Assembly: GCA_005893275.1 (NCBI GenBank)
Contig: VBOW01000021.1
Location: 1 to 64,000 of the forward strand
Length of the DNA: 64,000 nucleotides
DNA from: Candidatus Eisenbacteria bacterium
Lineage (GTDB): Bacteria > Eisenbacteria > RBG-16-71-46 > SZUA-252
Direction of reading: 5' to 3'
Position numbers and translations under genes: made by a program. A model generated the notes under the pieces. The model worked only from the letters and a program-made list of their open reading frames with translations, was not told the origin of the DNA and made no database searches. Below, one piece after another: positions 18,590 through 27,557 of the stretch; within the stretch, counting starts at the first letter, position 1, and each line of letters opens with the position of its first letter.

Positions 18590-20193
18590 CGCGGAATCAT
18601 CCTCGGGGCTCTACCCGGCGCTCCGGCGCCCGGCTCCGCGGCGCCCCGCCGATACCGGCTCAGAGCGCCCACGATCGCCTCTTCTGCGGACCGCGCCGAA
18701 GCGACGCTCCCTCTCAACCCGTTGCTCAAGATCGAAAACACGATCCTCTCCCCTTCGGCGGTGGTCACGTATCCGGAAAGCGCGCTCACGTTCGTGAGCG
18801 TTCCCGATTTGGCTCGGAGCGACGCGGCGGGACCCAGGTCCGGGAAACGCCGCTGGAGAGTCCCCACACCGCCCGGGACGGCGAGCGTCTCGCGGAAGAC
18901 GCCGCTCAACGTGGAGTCCCGTTCCAGGTAGACCAGCCATCGCACGAACGCGCGCGCGCTCGCGAGATCGAGGGGAGAGAGCCCGGACCCGTCGACGAAC
19001 GAGAGATCGAGCGTATCGACGCCCCCGTCGGCCAGGATTGCCGTGAGCCTCCGCAGGCCCTGCGCGGCGGATTTCCCGGTGGGCGCAGGATCGAGGAGGC
19101 GCAGGAGCGCTTCCGTCTCGACGTTCAGGCTGTAGGCATCCACCATGGAGACGACCTCTGAGGCCGGAGGCGAGGAAAGCTGGACCAGCGTGGCCGCGCT
19201 CCTCGGACCCGGCGATCCACCGTCCCACGGCATCACCGCGACCTTCCCCTTGACCTTGATCCCGGCCCGTTTCATCGCGCCAAGGAGCACGAGCCCGGCG
19301 GTGGAATCGGGCTCGGGAACGGCGACCTGCCGCCTGGCCGAGCCGCCGCGCGGAATCCGTCCGCTCACGCGGAGGACCCGCGAGCCGGGATCGCGCGAAA
19401 ATGCCAGCAGCGGCGGCGCGGAAGAGTCTGCCATCGACACTCGCCCCTCGATCGTGAGCGGCGTCTCGGGGGGATCCAAGGAGAGCGTGACCCCGTTCGC
19501 GGTCGCGCTCGCGAGAAGCGTCGCGGAGTTGCCGTTCGCGAGCACGGCGTTCAGCGGGGCCCCGTACGACCACGGCAGGTCGTCCACCGCCCACCCCGGT
19601 CCGTACGGTTCGCGCGCAAAAAGGGTTCCGTCCACCCAGAGCGTGCCCTCGAACTTCCGCATCCCCGATTCGTGGAGCAGAAATGCGAGCGAATCGAGAA
19701 GCCCGCGGGAGCCCGGTTGGAGCAACTGGTACACGTCGGGGTAGCCCGAAGCATGCAGGATCAGGTCGCCCGACACCTCGAGCTCGCGGCCCCGTCGCTT
19801 TCGCTTCAGCTTGCCCGCCGCCGCGATCTCCGTGACCCCGCGCGCGCCCGGTCCGAATTGCTTGAGGAAGGCCCCCGTCACAAAGAGCTTCATGTTGCTC
19901 GCGGGGATGAAGCGGCCGCCGGGGTTGAGCCCAAGGAGGGTGTCGCCGCGATCGAGAGACACCGCGAGGATCCCGAAATGGGAACCCGCCGACGCGTTCT
20001 CGGCCATGAGGGCGAGAGAATCGGCGAGCGGTCCGAAGGGTGCGGCGCACGCGGCTGTCGCGCCGCCGGAGCACGGAATGAAGGCGAGGATCGCGGCGAG
20101 GACCAGGGCCGCGGTGACGCGCCCGGGCAGCGAACCGGGGCGGACCCGGAGAGGTCCGCCCCGTGGAAGACTCGCAGCCCGCGTCCGGCTCAA
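18586..20193 (-). CDS. dacB: D-alanyl-D-alanine carboxypeptidase/endopeptidase, PBP4 family (S13)
   Basis: Periplasmic DD-peptidase that trims or cleaves peptidoglycan cross-links. The first 50 residues contain a hydrophobic export signal. Active-site motifs are Ser99-x2-Lys102 in ASNMKL, YSLN as the SxN element, and KSGTL. Between the first two lies the large insert typical of S13 enzymes. The start appears to be TTG at 20193, overlapping the stop of the barrel gene by four bases (TTGA); no better start precedes the signal peptide. It has 535 residues, in the family range. It sits between a PorV-like barrel and ldcA. Confidence 0.92.
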   Translation of the reverse strand: MSRTRAASLPRGGPLRVRPGSLPGRVTAALVLAAILAFIPCSGGATAACAAPFGPLADSLALMAENASAGSHFGILAVSLDRGDTLLGLNPGGRFIPASNMKLFVTGAFLKQFGPGARGVTEIAAAGKLKRKRRGRELEVSGDLILHASGYPDVYQLLQPGSRGLLDSLAFLLHESGMRKFEGTLWVDGTLFAREPYGPGWAVDDLPWSYGAPLNAVLANGNSATLLASATANGVTLSLDPPETPLTIEGRVSMADSSAPPLLAFSRDPGSRVLRVSGRIPRGGSARRQVAVPEPDSTAGLVLLGAMKRAGIKVKGKVAVMPWDGGSPGPRSAATLVQLSSPPASEVVSMVDAYSLNVETEALLRLLDPAPTGKSAAQGLRRLTAILADGGVDTLDLSFVDGSGLSPLDLASARAFVRWLVYLERDSTLSGVFRETLAVPGGVGTLQRRFPDLGPAASLRAKSGTLTNVSALSGYVTTAEGERIVFSILSNGLRGSVASARSAEEAIVGALSRYRRGAAEPGAGAPGRAPRMIPR

Positions 20194-21233
20194 AACGAGA
20201 TGCTGAGCGAGACCTGCTGATTGTCGTCGAAGAATTGGCCCACGTGGGTGCCCGCCCAGTCGAAAGTCAAGGGACGGTCGCCCATCTTGAAATTGACACC
20301 TGCGCCGTAGCTATAGCTGTAGAGGTAATCCGCCTGCCGGTCCACCTCCTTGAGCGCCGCCTGGCCGACGTACCCTCCCCTCAGGGCGATGTGCTCCCCG
20401 AGCATGTACTCCGCGCCGACGCGATACTCGTCGGTCGAGAAGTTGTTCCCCTGGAACGTCCCGTAAAGCGTCGCATGCTGCTTTTCCGCGATGCCCACCT
20501 CGTAGGAGACCCCGATCTGCAGATAGGACGGCAGCTCGAACTCCGTCGGCTCGAGTCTCACGACGTGAGGTTGAGCGGATGGATCATCGCCGGGAAGGGT
20601 GATCCGCTGCTCGAAGTCGGGCCCGCCGAAACTCATGCTGGGCCCGACGTTCTTCATCGCGAACCCGAACCTGAGCCCGCGCCAGCCCGGGTCGTATTGC
20701 ACTCCGAAATCCGCGGCGAAGCCGGTCGCCGTGGTCTGCGCGATCTTTTCATTGATGTAGCTCGCCGTAAACCCGAGCAGCACCCTGTCGGTCATCCGGC
20801 GGCCGTAGGACAGTCCGAACACGGAATAGGTCGGATTGAGAATCTCTCCGGTCCCATCCGGGGCGTCCTCCGTGGTCACGATGAGGTCCCCGAGGTTCAG
20901 CACCTTGAGCGAGAACGCCACGTTCCCGGCGGCCCCCAGTTTCGTGGAGACGGCTCCATAGTTCACCTTGGTATCGCCGAGGTAGCTGCTGTAGGCGATC
21001 ATCGCCTCGGCGTTGTCGGTCGCGGCAAGCGACGCCGGGTTGTAGTAAAGATTGGCGATTCCGTTGCCGAGCGCCGTCGACGACCCGCTGAGGGCGATCG
21101 CAGCCGCTCCTACCGGGATGCGCAGCTCCTGCGCTCCGGCCGTTCCGAGCCGGTCGAGGCCCCCCGCCCCGGCGCTTCCCGCGATTCCAAGCAGCGCAAG
21201 GGGAAAAGCGAGCGTTGCAAAGAAGGCCCTCAT
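20190..21233 (-). CDS. PorV/PorQ-type outer-membrane barrel protein
   Basis: Integral outer-membrane beta-barrel resembling the PorV/PorQ (UPF0164) family. The ATG at 21233 has GGAGGG upstream and opens a signal peptide (MRAFFATLAFPLALLGIAGS). The mature protein starts with the family-like region QELRIPVGAAAIALSGSS and NGIANLYYNPASLA, followed by alternating strands, and ends with the barrel signal SLSISF and a terminal Phe. It has 347 residues. PorV proteins shuttle type IX secretion cargo in Bacteroidota; whether this homologue does so is inference. It follows a large exported protein by 62 bases and overlaps dacB. Confidence 0.82.
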   Translation of the reverse strand: MRAFFATLAFPLALLGIAGSAGAGGLDRLGTAGAQELRIPVGAAAIALSGSSTALGNGIANLYYNPASLAATDNAEAMIAYSSYLGDTKVNYGAVSTKLGAAGNVAFSLKVLNLGDLIVTTEDAPDGTGEILNPTYSVFGLSYGRRMTDRVLLGFTASYINEKIAQTTATGFAADFGVQYDPGWRGLRFGFAMKNVGPSMSFGGPDFEQRITLPGDDPSAQPHVVRLEPTEFELPSYLQIGVSYEVGIAEKQHATLYGTFQGNNFSTDEYRVGAEYMLGEHIALRGGYVGQAALKEVDRQADYLYSYSYGAGVNFKMGDRPLTFDWAGTHVGQFFDDNQQVSLSISF

Positions 21234-21295
21234 GCTCCGAACCCTCCGTCCGTGGGAAGGAATCAACATAGGTCTCATCGCGATCGGGCCCCCCA

Positions 21296-24271
21296 TTAGA
21301 AGTTATCCAACCGCTCTTTTTCGATGAACACCGCGAGCCGGTCTGTCTTCGCACCGACGCCTTCGACCTCGATGCGGTAGATGTAGACTCCGCTCGCCAC
21401 CGGCAGATTGCGATCCGTGTTGAGGTTCCACTGGATCTCGGCGTTGGCCATTTGATCGGAGGTCGTAGCTTCACGGGTGATCGTTCGCACGAGATCGCCC
21501 GCCAGGTTGAAGATACGGAGCGTTACGCGGCGGGAGGCGGGGATGTTCGTGAACTTCATGACCCGATCGAACTGTGTGAGCTCGTATTGCGAATGCGCGT
21601 AGTAGGGGTTCGGCACCGCGCGGATCTTGTTTACATCGTTTCCGACCACCGTGCCGGGCGCCGTGCCCGCCTTCACGGTCCGGAACGTGTACTGGTCCGC
21701 GCTCGTAAACCGCCCGGCGAGGACCCGGATGGTGGTCTGGGGCGGCCACCCCAGCGTGTACAGCGGATTGTTATACGCCGGCTGGAAGTTGCCGAGCGTC
21801 TGATCCGATCCATCCGGCACGTAATCGGTCGATTTCGTGACCGGGTTCGGCGCGCCTCCCGTCGTGTCCCAATCCACAAGCGCGTACGGAATATTCCGAA
21901 TGTAGAAGCGGTCCCCCTGGCTCCAGTCACCGCTCAAGTCCCGATCGCGCGCCATGATCGACATCTTCACGTCATCGCTGGGATCGTTCAAGGAGTTGAA
22001 ACCCAGATCCCAGACCTCAAAGGGAACCTTGAAGGTCTGAACGAACGAGACCTCCCCGCTCCCGTAGGTCCACGCGAAATTCGTAGTGTCGGCCAGGACC
22101 CGGATCTCGTAATCGTGATTCTTCGGGTGGCCAAAGAACGGCGTGAAGCCGCCGAGACCACCGAAATCATTGAAGTGCCACGTCCCGGTCGAGTCGGTGC
22201 TGGGCGGCGTCATGTTTGTAAGCGTGCTATCCGCCCGGAGCTCACCGATCCCGGCGACGCCACGAGGCGCCGTCGGCCGCACCATAATTCCGTCCACGAC
22301 CGGGTTCTCGAAATCGCCGCTCACGTTCGCCTGGTTGACCAGGAGGGTATCGCCGGCCGACGCGTCGATGAGCGTCCATTGCTCCAGGTTATTTAACTTC
22401 ACGATGTAGTCGTGCCCTGTGATTTGGCTCTGGACCAGTTGATCCACGTCGACGGTTCCGCTCGGATTGAGCGGCCCCGTGGCGACCGGTGTCGCCGCGA
22501 GGGAGAACACGGCGCTGCTCGTCTTGGGCGCGGCCCGAATTGGATTCCGCGCGCTCTCGAGGACCTCGGAAACGATCCCGAGCGGGACGCCTCCCACCGT
22601 GTACGAGGGCGCGTTATTGGCGTCGTAGGCGTACGCGGTGACCGCGAAGTAGTACTCCTTGTTGTTGATCAGGTTCCCACCGCGGATCTTGTCGCTCGTG
22701 ATGTCCAAGGAGAACTGAAGCCCGCTGTCGGTGGCGTTCACCTTGAGCTCGCGTTGAACCGCTCCCGAGGTCGAGTTGAACTCGTCCGAGTAGATGTTCG
22801 TAACGCCATCCGGGTTGTCGAACGTGGCGACGACGGTTGGAGTCGCGTCCGCGCTGTTCGAGGACATCTGCCAGACCCGGATTCCTTCGAATTTGAAATC
22901 CTGGTTTAGCGCCGTGTTGATGCACTCGAATCCGGCGGGCTCGGAGCCCCACACGAGGCGGATGCCCTTATTCAGCGGCTGCACGTACACCGTGGGGGAC
23001 GGAGGAGGAGCGCAAATGTCGAAATTCAGGTTGAAGACCACTTGCGCCACGTCGTCTTTGCTCTTCATGTCCGAGATCGAGGACAGCCGGTCCGTCCCCT
23101 GACCGACGATGATCGCGATCGTCACCTCTTGCGAATCCCCCGGCGCCATCGTGAAAGGCCCGGTGGACAGCATGAGACGGCGGTCCGCGGGGTTCGAGTC
23201 AAGCCAGCCGGTACTCGTGACGGGATCCCCCGGCACCTGGAATTTCGTGATCGGCTGCAACGGATCGTCGTTCACGTGAACGGGAGACCCGTCGGGCTTG
23301 AGCCCGAGCATGTAGTTGTAGGTTTCTTGAGAACTGTGGGGATCCGTGCCGTTGATGTACTTGTTGAACGAGGTCATGCCCAGCGTATCGAAGACCCCCG
23401 GGGTTCCGGTGGGAACAATCGGGCCCCGGAAGAAATCGTAGCCGACCGCCGGAGGCCGGGACCCGTATTGAGCGTCGCCGTTCGTCGCGTTATAGATGTA
23501 GCCCAGCGACCGGGTCGTGTCGCAACCGACCAGGTCGTCCGTGAACCCGCCGAGGTCGGGATCGCTCCAGGCGGAGATGAACATGCTGTCGAGGGTGTTC
23601 CCGCCCTTGTTGATCATCTTGTAGCGCACGAAAATGATGTTCCCCAGTGCCCCGGCCCGGTTGAACGCGAACGTCGTCTGCTGAATTTCGACTCCGAGCG
23701 GAGCCGTGAAACCGGCGTCGTTGTTGTGCACGCTCGGGTCGGCGTCATTGTAGACGCTCCAGATCATCGCGTCGCCGAGGAGCGCCGGCCGGCCCGTCGA
23801 ATCGACCGGGGCCCCCATGTCGGCCGGCCAGTTCAGATAGTCGAAGCTCGTCGTGTTGCCGCGGACGATCTTGTAGTTCTTGAACCGCGGATTATCCGTT
23901 TGGAATGTGCCGTTCGCCATCGGCCCCGGCACGAACTCCTGCGAGTACTCCCCGACGGCGATCCGGACGCTGCCCCCCACCTTGGCGCCGATCCAGGGGC
24001 CCGCGGCGAAAACCGCGGTGTGCGTCGAGCCCTTGGGGTAGATGAAGCCGGCGTTGCCGGTGACCAGGTCGTACGCGAACGACCCGTGGTTCGTCACCAC
24101 CATATCGATGTTGTTCACATCCATATGGGTCGTATTGTCTATGGTCTTGGCAGCCCGGCGCGGCCCGGTGGGGCGGTCCTGCCCCACCGCCGGCTTTGCC
24201 GCGGCCGCCGCTTCCGAAGCGGTGAGCGTCAAGATCAGGCTCGCCGCCCCGAGCCAGCGCAGACATCGCAT
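21296..24271 (-). CDS. Large secreted protein with a FlgD-like C-terminal module
   Basis: The product is 991 residues with a signal peptide (MRCLRWLGAASLILTLTASE). AAGGAGGGTGAACACG fixes the ATG at 24271. The body is rich in Asn, Thr and Gly beta-sandwich-like sequence, including a fibronectin-like stretch around residues 430-580, with no enzymatic motif that I recognise. The last 95 residues hold VPNPYYAHSQYE and TLRIFNLAGDLVRTI, then SGVYIYRIEV, a FlgD-type Ig fold used as a sorting or anchoring module in FCB-group surface proteins. It starts 63 bases after the TonB receptor and precedes the PorV-like gene. The ligand or role is unknown. Confidence 0.85.
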   Translation of the reverse strand: MRCLRWLGAASLILTLTASEAAAAAKPAVGQDRPTGPRRAAKTIDNTTHMDVNNIDMVVTNHGSFAYDLVTGNAGFIYPKGSTHTAVFAAGPWIGAKVGGSVRIAVGEYSQEFVPGPMANGTFQTDNPRFKNYKIVRGNTTSFDYLNWPADMGAPVDSTGRPALLGDAMIWSVYNDADPSVHNNDAGFTAPLGVEIQQTTFAFNRAGALGNIIFVRYKMINKGGNTLDSMFISAWSDPDLGGFTDDLVGCDTTRSLGYIYNATNGDAQYGSRPPAVGYDFFRGPIVPTGTPGVFDTLGMTSFNKYINGTDPHSSQETYNYMLGLKPDGSPVHVNDDPLQPITKFQVPGDPVTSTGWLDSNPADRRLMLSTGPFTMAPGDSQEVTIAIIVGQGTDRLSSISDMKSKDDVAQVVFNLNFDICAPPPSPTVYVQPLNKGIRLVWGSEPAGFECINTALNQDFKFEGIRVWQMSSNSADATPTVVATFDNPDGVTNIYSDEFNSTSGAVQRELKVNATDSGLQFSLDITSDKIRGGNLINNKEYYFAVTAYAYDANNAPSYTVGGVPLGIVSEVLESARNPIRAAPKTSSAVFSLAATPVATGPLNPSGTVDVDQLVQSQITGHDYIVKLNNLEQWTLIDASAGDTLLVNQANVSGDFENPVVDGIMVRPTAPRGVAGIGELRADSTLTNMTPPSTDSTGTWHFNDFGGLGGFTPFFGHPKNHDYEIRVLADTTNFAWTYGSGEVSFVQTFKVPFEVWDLGFNSLNDPSDDVKMSIMARDRDLSGDWSQGDRFYIRNIPYALVDWDTTGGAPNPVTKSTDYVPDGSDQTLGNFQPAYNNPLYTLGWPPQTTIRVLAGRFTSADQYTFRTVKAGTAPGTVVGNDVNKIRAVPNPYYAHSQYELTQFDRVMKFTNIPASRRVTLRIFNLAGDLVRTITREATTSDQMANAEIQWNLNTDRNLPVASGVYIYRIEVEGVGAKTDRLAVFIEKERLDNF

Positions 24272-24334
24272 CGTGTTCACCCTCCTTGGCTTCGTCAGAC
24301 TTGACCCCAGTGCCGCGATGGAATTCTGCATGGC

Positions 24335-27169
24335 CTAGAAACTGATTTTCGCGCCGAAGCGCACCAACCGGCCGTTCTCGTGCAAGGTGGGACTGCGTTC
24401 CGCCAGGATGTAGCGCCGTTGGGCCTCGGCCGTGCTGTAGGTGTTCTGGCCCTCTTCCGTGTTCAGGAAATTCGTGGTCTCCGCGCTCCCCGTTCCGGTG
24501 TAGACGGTGCGGACATTGTCGCGGTTGAAGGCGTTGAGCACCCAAACGTACACGTCGAGCGTCTGGGCGCCGAGGCTGAACCCTTTGTTCGCCTTGAGGT
24601 CGACCGAGACGGTCCAGGGACCGTACCGGGAGTTGATCGGCCCGATCGGCTGCGCCGCCACGTTGGCAAGCGTCACCTCGTTGTAGATCCGGGTCGGCGT
24701 GTAGGGGTACCCGCTCCCGGCGTTCAGGAGCACGTTGACCCCCGCGTTCTCGAGGAGCCGCGTGCCGCCAAGAGCCGGCCCTTCGCCCTTGCCGAGCCGG
24801 TAGTCGAAGTTCCACGAGAATTTGTGCCGCTGATCGAAGGCGAGCGGCGACGCGAGCTTCGGTGTTTCATCCGCCGTCCATGCGATGTTCCGCTGGGTCT
24901 GCGAGACCGAGCCTGTCCCCGTTGCCCAAGACAAGCTGTAGGACGCCGTCATGGAGACATAGCCCACGCGCCTCAGCGTGTAGGCGAGATCGAGCCCCTT
25001 GATCGTCGCGAAGTCGCGGTTCTGGTAGGAAGAGAAGGCGTTCGGTGTCGAAGGAATATTCGTGATCTCGACGAGGTCCTTCACGTCCTTGTAGTAGGCC
25101 GCCACCTCGATTCTCGAGCGCTCGGTTGGAGTGTGTGTGAGCCCGATCTCATAGGCCGTGGTCTGCTCGGGCTTGAGGTTCGGATTTCCGAAACCGACGA
25201 AGTACCCGCCCGTCTTGATCTTGTGCTCCAGGAAGGCGTAGCTCACGTAGAGATCTTGAAGATTGGGCTGCTGGAAGAACTTTCCATAGTTCACATGGAT
25301 CAGCGTCCGGTCGGTCACCGGGAATCCGACTCCAAGGCGTGGGCTGAGCCTCCGGTAGACCTTCGACTCTTGTAGATCTTGGGGGTCGAGCTTCGTCGGA
25401 AGGTTGGTCGAATCGTTCACGTCCGACTGGAGTGGGTTCGACTCGCTCCGCAGCGACTGCGTGGACGGGGTCAGGTAGTCGAACCTGAGCCCGGCGTTCA
25501 CGACGAGGCCAAGTTGCTCGTACTTCCCCTGGGCATAGAGCGATGCCACCTTGGGATGCTTGGGACCGTCCAGTCCGCCGTCGATTTTCTCTCCGAAGGG
25601 GTCGTATCCGTACCGATCCGCATCGAGCGTGTTCTTGGGAAGGAGCACGCCGGCGCTGTCTTCGTAGAGCTGCGTCGGGAAGTAGTGGTCGTAATAGCGG
25701 AGCGTGTGCCGCTGGTAATCGCCGCCCATCTTGATCTGGAGCACCTTCGAAACCTGGTTCGCGTAATCGGCGGCCACGCCGTAGTAGGAGGAGTTCCGGT
25801 GGAGGAAGTCGTCCCACACGTGGGCGCCCTGCGGATCCTGGGATCCGTAGAAGAAGAGCGCCTCGTTAGGATCGTACGTCGGATCGCCCGCCCCCTGCGG
25901 AAACGCGTACTTCTTGAGGTCGTCGAAGTAAACTCCGTCCCCCCGGATCCGGTCGGTGAGGAAGTAGTTGCCCTTCACCTCGAAGTAGGAGCGGGTGTTC
26001 AAGCTCTGGTTCCACGTCCCGTACACGGAATAGTTCTTGTCGTGGAAACGCGGAGCGTGATCGAGGTTGAACCGATACGGGTTTTGAAACTGCTGCCACT
26101 TGTCCTGGTTGTAGGTACCGCCGAGCTTGAGCGTCTTCAGCGGGCTGGGCTTCCAAGAGAGCTTGCCGACCCCCGACCAGGTTTCGCTGCCGTCCGAGGG
26201 CAGGACCCCGTTCGTGAACAGCCCGGCTTGCGACGGATCCCCCACTTCATCCGTGATGATGCTCGGTCTGCGGTCCTCGACATCCTTCCGCTCGCCGGCC
26301 GCGTAGAAGGTGACCTGTTTCATGCTGGGAGCCAAGGGCCCGCCCAGGGACGCGCTGAAATTCTTGTAGCCGCGGCTCTTCTTGAACCAATCGCCGAGAA
26401 CTCCCTCCGCGGACCCGAAGTACTTCTCTCCGCCTTCCTTCGTGACGATGTTGACCGCGCCCGAGTTGATGCGCCCGTATTCGGCGTTGAATCCGCCGGT
26501 CTGGACCACGATCTCCTCGATCGCGTCCCCGTTGATCGCCGTCGTCGAGACCCCCGTGAGCGGATCCTGCTGCGAGAAGCCGTCCACGTAGTAGGCCACC
26601 TCGTTGGGGCGGCCGCCCCGAATGATCAGCGTGTTGTTGTTCTGCGACTCGTTGTCGATGTTCAGCTTGAAGTTGACGACGCCCGATTGCTGCGCTACGG
26701 CATCCTGGTAACCGCGCAGCGGCTGGTACTTGAGGTCCTCTCCGGAGAGAAACTTCGCCGAGCCGGTCAGGTCCTTCTGGATCAGGGGACGCTCGGCCTT
26801 GATGACCACCTCGGGCACGTTCGTCAGGACCGTGGATTCAATCGAGAAGTCGAGCCTGGTATTGAAGTCCGGGATCATCTCGATGTTTTCCCGTGCCTGG
26901 GAGACGTAACCCAGGAGCGAGACCCGAACCAAGTACCGCCCCGCGGGAATATTCAGGATGACGTAGTTCCCCTGGGCGTCCGTCACGGCGCCGCGCTTCA
27001 GCTCCGGGATCGAGACGCTGGCCAGCGCGACCGGCTCCCCGGTTTTCGCGTCACGAACGACGCCGGACAGCTGCCCCGTCGTCCCGGCCCACGCGGTGCC
27101 GAACACAAAAATGGCGCAGGCCAAAAGTATGGCCGCGCCGAGGACTACCTTGAAACGAGGTCGAAACAT
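24335..27169 (-). CDS. TonB-dependent outer-membrane receptor
   Basis: Energised outer-membrane transporter. Layout over 944 residues: signal peptide (1-28), a carboxypeptidase-regulatory-like domain (about 33-115, LSGVVRDAKTGEPVALASV), a plug domain with IIRGGRPNEVAYYVDG and SGAVNIVTKEG, then a large barrel ending LVRFGAKISF with a terminal Phe. The ATG at 27169 follows AAAGGGGGGCGAATC; longer readings upstream lack a signal peptide at their start. The substrate is unknown, and no siderophore or glycan-utilisation genes adjoin it. It heads the run into the secreted protein, PorV-like barrel, dacB and ldcA. Confidence 0.93.
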   Translation of the reverse strand: MFRPRFKVVLGAAILLACAIFVFGTAWAGTTGQLSGVVRDAKTGEPVALASVSIPELKRGAVTDAQGNYVILNIPAGRYLVRVSLLGYVSQARENIEMIPDFNTRLDFSIESTVLTNVPEVVIKAERPLIQKDLTGSAKFLSGEDLKYQPLRGYQDAVAQQSGVVNFKLNIDNESQNNNTLIIRGGRPNEVAYYVDGFSQQDPLTGVSTTAINGDAIEEIVVQTGGFNAEYGRINSGAVNIVTKEGGEKYFGSAEGVLGDWFKKSRGYKNFSASLGGPLAPSMKQVTFYAAGERKDVEDRRPSIITDEVGDPSQAGLFTNGVLPSDGSETWSGVGKLSWKPSPLKTLKLGGTYNQDKWQQFQNPYRFNLDHAPRFHDKNYSVYGTWNQSLNTRSYFEVKGNYFLTDRIRGDGVYFDDLKKYAFPQGAGDPTYDPNEALFFYGSQDPQGAHVWDDFLHRNSSYYGVAADYANQVSKVLQIKMGGDYQRHTLRYYDHYFPTQLYEDSAGVLLPKNTLDADRYGYDPFGEKIDGGLDGPKHPKVASLYAQGKYEQLGLVVNAGLRFDYLTPSTQSLRSESNPLQSDVNDSTNLPTKLDPQDLQESKVYRRLSPRLGVGFPVTDRTLIHVNYGKFFQQPNLQDLYVSYAFLEHKIKTGGYFVGFGNPNLKPEQTTAYEIGLTHTPTERSRIEVAAYYKDVKDLVEITNIPSTPNAFSSYQNRDFATIKGLDLAYTLRRVGYVSMTASYSLSWATGTGSVSQTQRNIAWTADETPKLASPLAFDQRHKFSWNFDYRLGKGEGPALGGTRLLENAGVNVLLNAGSGYPYTPTRIYNEVTLANVAAQPIGPINSRYGPWTVSVDLKANKGFSLGAQTLDVYVWVLNAFNRDNVRTVYTGTGSAETTNFLNTEEGQNTYSTAEAQRRYILAERSPTLHENGRLVRFGAKISF

Positions 27170-27418
27170 GATTCGCCCCCCTTTGATGATCCACCGTATC
27201 GCCATTTCGAGGGTCTCTCCATCCCTGGCAACGATCGGATCTCCCGTACCGGATCCGACCTCCACGTCGCACATCCCGTGCCCGTCCCGCAGGCACCCTC
27301 ATCTTGGCCACCGAGGACTCAAAAAGTTACCGGCTCTGTCGCATTCACCCCCTGCTCCGAAGCCCACATACGAGCTGCGGCTCTGAATGCTTGAGCCGCA
27401 ACACATTCCACTGCGTTG

Positions 27419-27448
27419 AAATTACGTACCTGTCCGAAAACTTGTCAA
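27419..27448 (-). promoter_or_regulatory. Candidate promoter for the TonB receptor run
   Basis: On the minus strand a perfect TTGACA (27448-27443) is followed after 18 bases by TAATTT (27424-27419). It lies just downstream of the terminator of the preceding gene, the order expected for a new transcription unit. Confidence 0.5.
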
Positions 27449-27459
27449 CACTTTATTAC

Positions 27460-27503
27460 CACGAAAGAAAGCGGGCCGCCCGGATTGCATGCCCGGGCGG
27501 CCC
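27460..27503 (-). terminator. Rho-independent terminator of the barrel gene
   Basis: An 11-bp perfect stem (27473-27483 with 27493-27503, GGGCCGCCCGG) closes a 9-base loop. On the minus strand it is followed by the T-rich GCTTTCTTTCG. It lies about 55 bases after the stop of the barrel gene at 27558. It is the strongest terminator seen in the window. Confidence 0.8.
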
Positions 27504-27557
27504 CTACGCGATTTTGATGGGCGGCTCCGCAGAGCCGTGCTGCTTGGCGGCGACCTC

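Larger units (their letters stand above)
27170..27557. other. Intergenic region between barrel gene and TonB receptor gene
   Basis: This 388-base stretch has no convincing gene. It contains a strong minus-strand terminator near 27460-27503 and a minus-strand promoter candidate at 27419-27448, which together separate the barrel gene from the TonB receptor transcript. About 250 bases would then be an untranslated leader; I see no riboswitch that I recognise in it. Confidence 0.6.

Noticed and set aside
27473-27503. GC-rich inverted repeat considered as a recombination or attachment site
   Set aside because: Its position after a stop codon and the following T-rich tract on the minus strand fit a terminator, and no integrase or direct repeat is nearby.
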